This document shows positions 20,480-27,701 of a stretch of DNA of 27,748 nt, in pieces. Origin of the DNA: a virus; the IMG/VR virus record IMGVR_UViG_3300011271_000095, positions 1-27,748 of that record. One strand, written 5' to 3'. The notes below the pieces were generated by a model, which ran no database searches, was not told the origin of the DNA, and was given only the letters and a program-made list of their open reading frames with translations. How positions within the stretch are numbered: the stretch's first letter is position 1; each line of letters starts with the position of its first letter. A program made the translations under genes and the position numbers.

Positions 20480-22233
20480 CACTTCTTTTTGCCTCCGTGC
20501 TGACCGCCCGCAATCATCTTGGCCGCCAACTCAGGATGTTGTGCCAGCGTCTTCTTTTGCTGCCGGCGTCTCTTGCGCAGCGAGTGCAGCAACGTGTCAC
20601 GCGACGGCGGATTCGTCATGCGGATGAAGTCCTCGTCGTCTATCGTCCCAAATTTGCGGTAGAGGACCGCCAATTCGCGCGCCTCATCGCCGAACAACGG
20701 ACTGTGCGAGTGGCCATCAACCCGCATCCTCACGTCCTTCACGTCGCACGGCAGAAACTCATGAGTCTTATCGTTCTCATCCGGTGTAGTTCGCATCTTG
20801 TCGCTGTCGTGCGCCATTTTAAGCTTAAGAGCCACGTCACCTATTTTATTCAACGGGTCTTCAATGCACAACGCAGCCTTTTTGATCCGCCCGGACCCGC
20901 TCTTTTTGAGGTCATGAGAGTGCTGATGCGACCGCACACCCTTTTCGCTGCGTCCCGAAATCACTTCTGTAAGTCCAGACGCCTCCAGAAACATGCCCTC
21001 GAATTTTTCGTATTCGTGGAATAGATCGGCTGGCATGTCAGGCTTCATTTCCTCGACTTTGGCCTGCGGTAATTGATCGAATAAATACGTTCCGGCGCCG
21101 CCGAAAGCGGCCATCTTTTCCTCCGACAGGCCCATGAAACCGGAACCAACCTTAGCCGGATCGGCTTGTCTGTCGAGAATATCGTCTATCTGATCTAGCC
21201 TAACCAACAATTTTTCCTGCAATGGAATCAGCGTATCTATGTGAGCCTTGCCCCAAAAATAGTTATACTTACCGTATGGCTGTATTTTGGAAAATGGGTG
21301 ATCTCCTGGAAAGAACGGATTGCTGTCCGATGTTTTCTTTCCCATTTTTTCGAGTCGGCCGAACAAATCAACCACGTTTTGCGTGGCCTTTTTGTATGCT
21401 GCGATGGTGCGAGCACTATCACCAACAAGTATGTTTGGCTCAATCAGATGAAACACACGATAATCCACGTTCGTATCATCCCATGCCCATAGTTCCGACC
21501 ATCGAACCATCGGAACCTCACTTTTGGGCTGATATGTAGCATTCGGAGAGTAATCAGGATTGACTTGACCGAACAAAGTTCCTGATAGGCTTGACCCGGT
21601 AGACCCGGCAATGATCATACGTTGCAGCATTTCCGGGAACGGCGACATGGATGAAGAATGTTGTACCTTTATTTGAGGTATATTGTCGACGTGACCGGCT
21701 AGTATCAGTTTTCCGACCGCCTTCTGATATTCGATGAAATACGTGTGACAAAAGCAACTTTGTGAATCCAGGTCTGATACACTTTCGTCATAAACTCCGA
21801 AATTGTGCGGAGGAACCAATTCTAAAAACAATTCCTCACGGTCACGATTCCAACCGACCTTCGGAATCATGGTATCGTAAACAATCGACCATGGTATTGA
21901 TTCCATTACCGCTGAAGACATTCCGCAAGATTGGAAATCATCGTTGAAATCATCCTGCAAAGCTATGGATTTTTGCACTTCCAGTTCATCGGCGTTGGCT
22001 GATGCGGAAATATGGTAAAAAGCGTGATCAGGAGCGTACAAAAAAGAACTAACTAGGTCCACATGGCTTTCCAACTTGTTGATCGGAGCCTTTTCATAAC
22101 GATTTGTTCCGAAAAGATAATATTTTTCCCTCCACTGGTATATTTTGTCTCGATCTTCACGAGTCGAAAGGCAGCGCTCGACGAGGTACGTAACGCGCTT
22201 AGCTAGTTCGTCCTCGTCGGTCGGGAAGATCAT
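20479..22233 (-). CDS. Portal protein
   Basis: The 584 residues start MIFPTDEDELAKRVTYLVER and are charged and mostly helical with few Cys. Typical portal features are an N-terminal region with NRYEKAPINKLESHVDLVSS, a central PHNFGVYDESVSDLDSQ beta part, a long wing/stem helix region (TLIPLQEKLLVRLDQIDDIL) and a C-terminal part with GMFLEASGLTEVISGRSEKG and SHQHSHDLKKSGSGRIKKAA. It ends in a basic tail (GGQHGGKKK). The portal forms the dodecameric ring at one capsid vertex through which DNA is packed and ejected. Its place between terminase and head genes and its size fit. No frameshift seen. Confidence 0.8.
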   Translation of the reverse strand: MIFPTDEDELAKRVTYLVERCLSTREDRDKIYQWREKYYLFGTNRYEKAPINKLESHVDLVSSFLYAPDHAFYHISASANADELEVQKSIALQDDFNDDFQSCGMSSAVMESIPWSIVYDTMIPKVGWNRDREELFLELVPPHNFGVYDESVSDLDSQSCFCHTYFIEYQKAVGKLILAGHVDNIPQIKVQHSSSMSPFPEMLQRMIIAGSTGSSLSGTLFGQVNPDYSPNATYQPKSEVPMVRWSELWAWDDTNVDYRVFHLIEPNILVGDSARTIAAYKKATQNVVDLFGRLEKMGKKTSDSNPFFPGDHPFSKIQPYGKYNYFWGKAHIDTLIPLQEKLLVRLDQIDDILDRQADPAKVGSGFMGLSEEKMAAFGGAGTYLFDQLPQAKVEEMKPDMPADLFHEYEKFEGMFLEASGLTEVISGRSEKGVRSHQHSHDLKKSGSGRIKKAALCIEDPLNKIGDVALKLKMAHDSDKMRTTPDENDKTHEFLPCDVKDVRMRVDGHSHSPLFGDEARELAVLYRKFGTIDDEDFIRMTNPPSRDTLLHSLRKRRRQQKKTLAQHPELAAKMIAGGQHGGKKK

Positions 22234-22376
22234 TTTTCTACCGGTTCATATCTAACAACTTCATCGCGAATCATTTCCCTGCACCGCTTAACAGCCTCCG
22301 GAAAGCTTAGGTTGTATTTCAACTGCAGCGCAATCACGATCGGAAAATATGGCCGAGTTATTTTGATGATCATCAT
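22230..22376 (-). CDS. Small protein before portal (48 aa)
   Basis: ATG 22376 overlaps the stop of the zinc-ribbon gene as ATGA, and its own TGA overlaps the portal ATG. The product MMIIKITRPYFPIVIALQLK continues YNLSFPEAVKRCREMIRDEV then VRYEPVEK. A short hydrophobic strand or helix (PYFPIVIALQL) is followed by a charged helix. Function unknown. The double overlap supports it. Confidence 0.5.
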   Translation of the reverse strand: MMIIKITRPYFPIVIALQLKYNLSFPEAVKRCREMIRDEVVRYEPVEK

Positions 22377-22843
22377 TTGATCGGCCTATCCGGACGGTGC
22401 CTAGCCTCAACGATGGCGTTTGCGCTCGGCCCCGGTATGGATGACGACGGATCGCGCGCCACGCCGATCGCCACCTTACCACGAAGGTTGACTTGAGAGG
22501 AACTAGGGACGCAAATCGGCCCGTGCTCGCTCACCGGAGCGCTGAACCCTGGGGCGAAGTGTACAGTCCCGAGATGCGGAGAGACCGGCGGTACGTCGAG
22601 TCGAGGCGCGGCCCGGTTGAGGCGCGACGGCGAGGGGGAATTGAGGTTGGTCATGCCGTGCTGATCGGCGATGCTACGCAGGCGCGCATCCATACGTGGG
22701 GCGACAGCCATGATGTGCCCGCCAGCGGGAACCCAATCGACGCGCACGCAGCCGCACTCTGGGCAAGGCGGGTTGGCCTTCTCGAAGCTGTGGAAAACAA
22801 ACCCGCAACCTCCGTTGAGACAGCGCCAGTCACGCGAGATCAT
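22373..22843 (-). CDS. Zinc-ribbon protein between terminase and portal
   Basis: ATG 22843 overlaps the stop of the 69-aa gene as ATGA. Residues 1-35 hold a zinc ribbon: C8, C13 (RCLNGGC) and C27, C30 (CPECGC), close to the CxxC / CPxC ribbons seen in phage head-packaging neighbours. The rest of the 156 residues is Pro/Ser/Arg rich and probably flexible (SPSRLNRAAPRLDVPPVSPH, ending RHRPDRPIK). Small zinc-ribbon proteins next to terminase are known in many phages, and a role in DNA or RNA binding is plausible but unproven. Confidence 0.7.
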   Translation of the reverse strand: MISRDWRCLNGGCGFVFHSFEKANPPCPECGCVRVDWVPAGGHIMAVAPRMDARLRSIADQHGMTNLNSPSPSRLNRAAPRLDVPPVSPHLGTVHFAPGFSAPVSEHGPICVPSSSQVNLRGKVAIGVARDPSSSIPGPSANAIVEARHRPDRPIK

Positions 22844-23049
22844 CGAGTCATGCTTTCACGCACCGGATATACTACATAGTTAGTAAACAAAGTAATACCA
22901 CCTACAGTAAAATGAACAACAGGGCTTTTTCCATCTGGCCACCATAAATACTGACCTGTACGATAGTGTCTATCAACCCAATTACGGTCCATGATGGAAA
23001 CCAGTCCACGTGTTAATTCACTCAATTGATTTGCCATTGTTGTTGTCAT
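22840..23049 (-). CDS. Small protein after terminase (69 aa)
   Basis: ATG 23049 has AAGGTGA six bases upstream. The product starts MTTTMANQLSELTRGLVSIM, then RNWVDRHYRTGQYLWWPDGK and HFTVGGITLFTNYVVYPVRE, ending SMTR with TGA. The aromatic strand-rich middle (QYLWWPDGKSPVVHFTVGG) suggests a small beta fold. It overlaps the next gene by four bases. Family unknown. A ten-codon relay ORF links it to the terminase stop. Confidence 0.6.
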   Translation of the reverse strand: MTTTMANQLSELTRGLVSIMDRNWVDRHYRTGQYLWWPDGKSPVVHFTVGGITLFTNYVVYPVRESMTR

Positions 23050-23053
23050 GATT

Positions 23054-23086
23054 TCACCTTGCGTTTTTCTCCGCCGTGTTTCCCAT
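23054..23086 (-). other. Ten-codon relay ORF after terminase
   Basis: ATG 23086 overlaps the terminase TGA as TGATG. Ten codons (MGNTAEKNAR) end in TGA only four bases before ATG 23049. The peptide itself is probably not functional. The arrangement would carry ribosomes from the terminase to the next gene. Confidence 0.3.
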
Positions 23087-24936
23087 CACTGACCCGGTAC
23101 AAGAATGTTCGATTTTCGGAGGTAATTTAATACCAACAGGTCGATCGGCTGATCTCCGCCGCGCCGGTCTATCTCCATCGCCTTCTCGCGCGTCATTCTC
23201 ATCCCGATCAGCATCGGCTGCAACCACTTTCGCCAGCACTCATGCGCCATCGCGGCCGTGACCGCACGGTCATCATTGCCGCCGCCGTCCGCCGAGATGG
23301 ACCCCTCGTTGTTCACGAGCCGGCGCATTTCCTCGATCAAAGGCAGCGACCTAATATGCATCCTACCAAGCTCCACAGCGTCTTTGAAGCGCGCCATCAA
23401 CATACGCTTGATGTCGTCAGTCGTGACGATATGGTAGGCGAGATCGCCGCTCATCGTATCGATGCGTTGATAGTAGAAATCACGCATGTTCTTGAGGCAG
23501 TTCCGTAGCTCAAAATTGTCGCTGGTTGGCGACATCTGGTTGAGGCGATCGCGAACATGCTGCAACTCTGAGAATACCGACTTGCCGGGTCCGTTCAATT
23601 CGAGGATGACGCGTGAATCCTTTTGACCATAAAATCCAGCCAAATGGGCAAGCGCCCACGCGGTCTGGTACGTGGAGAACTCGCTTGTGCAATATTCGGC
23701 AACTTGAACCACACACTCAGAGAACGCTCTCCAAACCTGAATGCAATTATTGTCGGCTTGATCCGAAGATCCAAAGGCTGGGTCACAAGCCACGACATAG
23801 TAACCGAATTTTGACGAATGTTCCCACACACGTAACTCTGCTCGAAGGTCGGTAACATTGTAGACTTCTGTGTCTTCCCATCTGCGAGTGAACTTGTACT
23901 TGTATGTCTGAAACGGTTTCCGGTGTGCGTCACGGGTGATCTGAGTCAGAACCGGAGCGGTGAAGTATTTTGATCCGGTAGATTGAAATGCATCTTCCTC
24001 CGTAAACGGAAACTCTTGATCCATTATTGTTTGATCGTTGGCGAATTCATCCTCAAGCTTCCAGCGATACCAAGATATTTGCTGGAGGCTGATTTCAAAA
24101 CCGTACTGTTGACGTACTGCTCTAACTCGCTCTCGCTCCAGAGGCGACAAGCGATTGTTCGGCGCGAATGCTTGGAATCTGGTATCATCCACATGGAACG
24201 CGTTTCGTTCGTCTCGCCACCATCCGGAGAAGATGAATCGGACGGTTTTTGACTTCTTGGCATCTTGGCACCTATCATAGAAATGGTTGAAAGCGTTGGC
24301 AGTGCTTTCTTCTATTTGTAGACGGTGAGGATAGATTGAAGAAAGAGACGAACGGAACGCTTTGAGGTCATCTGGATTGGCGTAAAACGCAACCTCAGTG
24401 CCGTGAGTATAGTTAGATGCTCCCGACCGACCCAATCCGCCGCCGCTGTTCTCAGCAACGCCTCCGATTAGGTATGCGAAACTTGAGCCATTGCTGAAAA
24501 GCAAGAGGTCGCGATTGTGTTTGACAATGTTAGGTCTGAATTTTCGTCGCTTGCCGTTGACCTTGATCGACGGCGGCATTGACTCAAGCATCATTTCAAT
24601 CAGAGCGCGCCACTTACCGAGCGCCTTTTCTTCGTGCAATATGAAGGTACCAAGCAATCCTGGATAATTGAGGGCATAGAAAAAATCTATCGCCATGAAC
24701 AAGGTGGTCGAGCCTTGTTGGCGACCCTTTAGTATGATGAAAGTAGTGATACCTTCGTCTAAACCTCTGCAAATCTCATTTAATATGTATTTCTGAGACC
24801 CAAGCAAGTTGAAAGAAACTCGCCCATAGTCCTTTGACATGATTTTTATGTAGGAAAGAAACTTTCTGAACTTAGCAATCGGAAACGGAGCAACCTTCGC
24901 TGACTGTGGTGCAAAATTTAGTGCTGACTTAGCCAT
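23086..24936 (-). CDS. terL: Terminase large subunit
   Basis: The 616-residue product starts MAKSALNFAPQSAKVAPFPI. ATPase part: LKGRQQGSTT (residues 69-78) is a terminase-type Walker A, with THGTEVAF (177-184) in the Walker B/motor region and RLQIEEST (205-212) as coupling motif. QEFPFTEEDAFQSTG (307-321) marks the linker. Nuclease part: YYVVACDPAFGSSDQADN (379-396) begins the RNase H-like fold, and DDRAVTAAMAHECW near residue 550 supplies a later acidic site. It packages DNA into the prohead through the portal and cuts the concatemer. The start overlaps the upstream secreted-protein gene by 19 bases, and the stop starts a relay ORF. Confidence 0.92.
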   Translation of the reverse strand: MAKSALNFAPQSAKVAPFPIAKFRKFLSYIKIMSKDYGRVSFNLLGSQKYILNEICRGLDEGITTFIILKGRQQGSTTLFMAIDFFYALNYPGLLGTFILHEEKALGKWRALIEMMLESMPPSIKVNGKRRKFRPNIVKHNRDLLLFSNGSSFAYLIGGVAENSGGGLGRSGASNYTHGTEVAFYANPDDLKAFRSSLSSIYPHRLQIEESTANAFNHFYDRCQDAKKSKTVRFIFSGWWRDERNAFHVDDTRFQAFAPNNRLSPLERERVRAVRQQYGFEISLQQISWYRWKLEDEFANDQTIMDQEFPFTEEDAFQSTGSKYFTAPVLTQITRDAHRKPFQTYKYKFTRRWEDTEVYNVTDLRAELRVWEHSSKFGYYVVACDPAFGSSDQADNNCIQVWRAFSECVVQVAEYCTSEFSTYQTAWALAHLAGFYGQKDSRVILELNGPGKSVFSELQHVRDRLNQMSPTSDNFELRNCLKNMRDFYYQRIDTMSGDLAYHIVTTDDIKRMLMARFKDAVELGRMHIRSLPLIEEMRRLVNNEGSISADGGGNDDRAVTAAMAHECWRKWLQPMLIGMRMTREKAMEIDRRGGDQPIDLLVLNYLRKSNILVPGQ

Positions 24937-25382
24937 GCCGTGTATCGCTCATCCCACACCGCCGCACGTACGCGATACGGCAACAGCCGATCCATTGACG
25001 CCAATGTATTGAACGAATCCCACAGGCGCAAGCAGTCGTCATCGCAGGTCACCGTTTTGATTGACACAACTTCGATGTTTTGAGTGGTGGCCCCCGTCGC
25101 GGGAATTAAGCCCTCTGTTCGGCCGGGCCTCACGGACGAAGTGCGAGGCAGGCGGCTCTGCTCAGCAGCACGGGGATTATGCTTTCCTACCATCCAACAC
25201 TTGCTACCTTTAACGTTACGCCACGTTGACCAAGCGGTTGTGCCGTGAGCGGCGCGCACCTGCGCGGCCGACGACAGGCACTCGGCCATGGCGCAACGCC
25301 CGAAACCAACGACCAGGATTATATCGATTGCCGCGAGGGTCCAGAACCAACGGCGGGCGGCTTTTCCAAGTAATACACCCAA
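24918..25382 (-). CDS. Secreted small Cys protein, Bradyrhizobium-like
   Basis: TTG 25382 start with GGAG seven bases upstream, inside the end of the winged-helix gene (64-base overlap); ends TAA within the start of terL. The 154 residues open with a signal peptide: charged GKAARR, hydrophobic FWTLAAIDIILVVGFG, then CAMA before Glu. The mature part has CLSSAAQVRAAHG and WSTWRNVKGSKCWMVG, a pattern I recognise from small exported proteins common in Bradyrhizobium and relatives. The C-terminus holds TVTCDDDCLRLWDSFNTLAS. It may act in the periplasm, for example in exclusion or envelope change, but no function is known. Its position between packaging genes is unexpected. Confidence 0.6.
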   Translation of the reverse strand: MGVLLGKAARRWFWTLAAIDIILVVGFGRCAMAECLSSAAQVRAAHGTTAWSTWRNVKGSKCWMVGKHNPRAAEQSRLPRTSSVRPGRTEGLIPATGATTQNIEVVSIKTVTCDDDCLRLWDSFNTLASMDRLLPYRVRAAVWDERYTAWLSQH

Positions 25383-25648
25383 TACAGTTCTCCGTCGTTG
25401 CGGTATTTATTGATCCGGTACCCAGTTCCGGCAAACAAATCGTTTAGCTGTGACACGTAGACGTGAATCGTTTTCCTGTGCGTATCCGGCTTGATGTGGC
25501 GGAACCTCTCTAGCACTAAACAGGAGTCTATACCGTCAGGATTACCCTCGATGATGTCGAAAACCAACGCCTGTAGAGGCGTAACCTGGATATCAAGCCT
25601 CTTTTCAGATCGTGGTTTGCCACATAACGGACATTTGCGTCGTATCAT
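25319..25648 (-). CDS. Zinc-knuckle plus winged-helix protein
   Basis: ATG 25648 overlaps the RyR-like gene stop as TGATG. The 109 residues open with MIRRKCPLCGKPRSEKR, a CPxC knuckle (C6, C9). Then follows a PhoB/OmpR-type winged helix: TPLQALVFDIIEGNPDGI (23-40), recognition helix RKTIHVYVSQLNDLF (58-72) and wing GYRINKYRNDGELYWVYYL (76-94). Such proteins bind DNA; here it could be a small terminase-like recognition protein or a late regulator, given its place just upstream of terL. No small terminase is otherwise obvious. Stop TAA. Confidence 0.7.
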   Translation of the reverse strand: MIRRKCPLCGKPRSEKRLDIQVTPLQALVFDIIEGNPDGIDSCLVLERFRHIKPDTHRKTIHVYVSQLNDLFAGTGYRINKYRNDGELYWVYYLEKPPAVGSGPSRQSI

Positions 25649-26019
25649 CCCAACACCGCGAAAATGATGTGACGCCAGAGGCGCGCTTTCATCTGCTGTG
25701 AAAACAGCAAGTCATCGAACGACACCATGTTCGGGTGCGATTTGGTCGTGTTGTCTTTGTCTCCTAACTGCCAACCGTCTCCAGCCATCCTTGCCCGCCA
25801 AGCGTCGTGTTGCGCGGCAACACTTGAGGTCGGGTGCTCGATAATCCATCGCACAGAGTCAACGATGGCGACCTTTTGGCCTGGAGAAAGAAGGCTCCAA
25901 TCCGGCTTTGGTTGCTCGCCGATAATGCGCTCCCAGGCGATGTGTGATTGCCAGCCAAGTTCGGCAATCACATCCAAACTTTTGAAATTCGACTCTGTCT
26001 CGATTGCTTCTTCGTTCAT
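25645..26019 (-). CDS. RyR-domain-like phage protein
   Basis: AAGGA lies seven bases before ATG 26019. The N-terminal 65 residues are helical (MNEEAIETESNFKSLDVIAE). Residues about 70-122 follow the RyR repeat pattern: H-x-x-W (HDAWRARMAGDGWQLG), DKDNTTKSHPNM, FDDLL and a C-terminal helix (KARLWRHIIFAVLG). RyR domains are found in ryanodine receptors and in bacterial and phage proteins, and are thought to bind small ligands; in bacteria they have been linked to conflict systems. The ligand here is unknown. Ends TGA overlapping the next ATG. Confidence 0.6.
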   Translation of the reverse strand: MNEEAIETESNFKSLDVIAELGWQSHIAWERIIGEQPKPDWSLLSPGQKVAIVDSVRWIIEHPTSSVAAQHDAWRARMAGDGWQLGDKDNTTKSHPNMVSFDDLLFSQQMKARLWRHIIFAVLG

Positions 26020-26028
26020 GTCAATTCC

Positions 26029-26193
26029 TTAAAAATAAGAGTCATCAATAGCATTCATAATCTTATTAACTGCAGTGTTGACCTCTTCATCCATTGGCGT
26101 CGGATAGCAAGAATTGATGTGAAATATCCGCAATTCATCTGCTATCTTATCTTTAAGAATTCTTTGTTTTTCATTCCGGCTGACAACGGTCAT
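26029..26193 (-). CDS. Small helical protein (54 aa)
   Basis: ATG 26193 overlaps the preceding TGA as TGATG. The product MTVVSRNEKQRILKDKIADE continues LRIFHINSCYPTPMDEEVNT then AVNKIMNAIDDSYF with TAA. Two charged helices flank a Ser-Cys-Tyr-Pro turn. No family recognised. The RyR-like gene starts ten bases further on. It is below the usual length cutoff; coupling is the main support. Confidence 0.5.
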   Translation of the reverse strand: MTVVSRNEKQRILKDKIADELRIFHINSCYPTPMDEEVNTAVNKIMNAIDDSYF

Positions 26194-26420
26194 AGTTCAC
26201 CCTTCGCCATTTTTTCGAGGTCCGCGCGGATCGTCTTGAACGGCATAGGCGCCGTTCCCTCAGCTCCAGCCTGCCGCCGGCTGATCATCTCCAGCAACAT
26301 CGCTTCTTCGCTAAGGACACGCTGGCGTCGCGCGATATCTCTCTTGTGACGCTTCATCAGCTTGTCGTATGGCGAAGAATCTAACCCAGCCATCTGGCGC
26401 AGAATACGATTGGCGCGCAT
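26190..26420 (-). CDS. Small basic protein, possible packaging accessory
   Basis: I choose ATG 26420 (MRANRILRQMAGLDSSPYDK) because AGAGGG lies eight bases upstream; a GTG eleven codons earlier is an alternative. The 76 residues are basic and helical (MKRHKRDIARRQRVLSEEAM, then LLEMISRRQAGAEG) with a C-terminal helix ending EKMAKGEL. It is the first gene of the packaging operon. Position and charge fit a small DNA-binding protein such as a small terminase accessory, but no motif proves it. Stop TGA overlaps the next ATG. Confidence 0.55.
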   Translation of the reverse strand: MRANRILRQMAGLDSSPYDKLMKRHKRDIARRQRVLSEEAMLLEMISRRQAGAEGTAPMPFKTIRADLEKMAKGEL

Positions 26421-26444
26421 GTACGTTGCCCTCTGACTGAGGTT

Positions 26445-26472
26445 ATGGTACACATTAAGGTAATGCTGTCAA
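26445..26472 (-). promoter_or_regulatory. Sigma70-like promoter candidate for packaging operon
   Basis: On the minus strand, TTGACA (26472-26467) is followed after 16 bases by TACCAT (26450-26445). The -35 is perfect and the -10 weak, with 4 of 6 matching. It lies about 25 bases before ATG 26420 in the divergent gap between the minus-strand operon and the plus-strand pair. It overlaps one possible upstream start (ATG 26445) of the plus-strand gene. Confidence 0.4.
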
Positions 26473-26486
26473 ACGGAAACCTCAAA

Positions 26487-26738
26487 ATGAGTAACCAGAA
26501 TGATTTTGCCAATCTCGCTTACGGATTTTTATGGCTCGGTGAAACCGATGATAGGCGCCTCCATGAGGCGCGACAGCTCTTGCTTGCTGTGATTGGCCGG
26601 GAAGGGCAGATGCACGGCATCACTCAAGCCCGCCTTATGATGGGCATCAACAAGCCCAACGATCACGGATTGCAATTACGCGAACCTTATCCGGATGACG
26701 TGAAAAACGCGCTGATCGACACATCACTGCATTCCTGA
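26487..26738 (+). CDS. Plus-strand small protein, unknown function
   Basis: ATG 26487 gives 83 residues (MSNQNDFANLAYGFLWLGET) ending HS with a stop; an in-frame ATG at 26445 is possible but its ribosome site is too close. The product looks helical (DRRLHEARQLLLAVIGREGQ, then MHGITQARLMMGINKPNDHG). The next gene also starts MSNQ, which favours this start. It is one of only two plus-strand genes and lies in a divergent position, so it may be an early regulator or accessory gene. No family recognised. Confidence 0.5.
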   Translation: MSNQNDFANLAYGFLWLGETDDRRLHEARQLLLAVIGREGQMHGITQARLMMGINKPNDHGLQLREPYPDDVKNALIDTSLHS

Positions 26739-26760
26739 AAATATTTCGAGGAAAAAACTC

Positions 26761-26955
26761 GTGAGCAACCAGCACATCATCAAGGGCCGTCACAAGCGCG
26801 AGATAGACTGTAAAAGGCCACCAATAGAAATAAAGGGTTACTGCCATAAAACTGTTCCATGCTTCGGACATAGGTTATACTACGTAATAACCATGCCTAA
26901 ATTAAATCCATCATGTTATAAAAACCTAACAGAAACCATTAGGTTAATTCTCTGA
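26761..26955 (+). CDS. Plus-strand small basic protein
   Basis: GTG 26761 has GAGG about nine bases upstream and lies 22 bases after the previous stop. The 64 residues MSNQHIIKGRHKREIDCKRP continue PIEIKGYCHKTVPCFGHRLY then YVITMPKLNPSCYKNLTETI, ending RLIL. Four Cys (C17, C28, C34, C52) and many Lys/Arg suggest a metal- or nucleic-acid-binding protein. It begins with the same MSNQ as its neighbour. AT-rich compared with the surrounding minus-strand genes. Confidence 0.5.
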   Translation: MSNQHIIKGRHKREIDCKRPPIEIKGYCHKTVPCFGHRLYYVITMPKLNPSCYKNLTETIRLIL

Positions 26956-26960
26956 CATTA

Positions 26961-27194
26961 CTAATCCGTCAGTTCGCGTCCATCTCCACTGGTTTTTACC
27001 GGAGGTGGAGTTTTTTCAAATGGAGGATACAATTCCGTCGCTGCATAGATTGCGGTTTTCATTATATCGTAAGTCTCAAAATTAGGGTATGCCTACTTGA
27101 TGCCTGCAATAGCTGTTGCAAACCCTTTCATGTACGCTACGAACTCAGATCGCGTTCCGTCGTCAGGTGGTGGATTTGGTAATTTAAGTACCAT
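26961..27194 (-). pseudogene. 77-codon gene interrupted by one in-frame amber
   Basis: ATG 27194 overlaps the stop of the 157-aa gene as TGATG, a normal coupling site here. The first 33 codons (MVLKLPNPPPDDGTRSEFVA, then YMKGFATAIAGIK) end at TAG (27093-27095). The same frame then continues 43 codons (AYPNFETYDIMKTAIYAATE, LYPPFEKTPPPVKTSGDGRE, LTD) to a terminal TAG. Both halves look like one helical protein with a Pro-rich end, so the TAG is a late nonsense change, a readthrough site, or a sequencing error. The second half lacks a good ribosome site of its own. Family unknown. Confidence 0.5.
26984..27016 (+). terminator. Rho-independent terminator-like hairpin, plus strand
   Basis: CTCCAC (26984-26989) pairs with GTGGAG (27005-27010), and TTTTTT follows directly at 27011-27016. 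It lies 29 bases after the last plus-strand gene and should end that transcript. It is inside the coding end of the convergent amber-interrupted gene, so part of its symmetry could be coincidental. Confidence 0.5.
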
Positions 27195-27667
27195 CACACG
27201 TCGAATCTGAGTTGGCTCTTGTCGCGCACCTTAGTTTTTTTTGCGTTCTCGAAAACTAGGCGCACATCCGTAACAACATTTTCGATGCGATCGAAAATCT
27301 TGTTGTGCTGGTCTTGCGTCCAGTCGTAGGTGTTAGTGTTGGCGAGGTTTTTCAGTACGTCCAGTGCTGTCAGTATTTTTGTTACGCGCTTGTCGCAGAG
27401 GCGCTTGAAATTCGCCCGCTTGATCGCCAATCGGTCGCTCTGTCCGACTAGGTTTGCGGCTGATTGCGCATCATCCGCAGCATCATCAGCGACGCCTACA
27501 TCGGTTCCGGCCTGGGCAGCGACGTATTCTTTATTTTTAGAATAGTCAGCGACACCAGGCCCATGTCCGCTTTCCGTCTCGGCCTGACCTATATCATGGT
27601 GGCCATTGCGATCAGTCTCGATCAGATCACTTTCTGTGCCATCAGGAGTGCTTTTCCTTCGCGCCAT
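27194..27667 (-). CDS. Protein with disordered N-terminus and conserved helical C-terminus
   Basis: ATG 27667 (MARRKSTPDGTESDLIETDR) gives 157 residues; GGAG lies about nine bases upstream. Residues 1-80 are acidic and disordered. The C-terminal part (FKRLCDKRVTKILTALDVLK, NLANTNTYDWTQDQHNKIFD, RIENVVTDVRLVFENAK) resembles a small conserved family in bacteria and phages with the pattern RV-x-x-x-L-x-x-L-x-x-I-x-N-L, followed by Asn-Tyr/Thr-Tyr. Function of that family is unknown to me. It follows a strong promoter, so it is probably the first gene of its transcript. Confidence 0.65.
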   Translation of the reverse strand: MARRKSTPDGTESDLIETDRNGHHDIGQAETESGHGPGVADYSKNKEYVAAQAGTDVGVADDAADDAQSAANLVGQSDRLAIKRANFKRLCDKRVTKILTALDVLKNLANTNTYDWTQDQHNKIFDRIENVVTDVRLVFENAKKTKVRDKSQLRFDV

Positions 27668-27701
27668 TGCCTTGCTCCATCTCTATTTCCATGTCTGTGA
27701 C

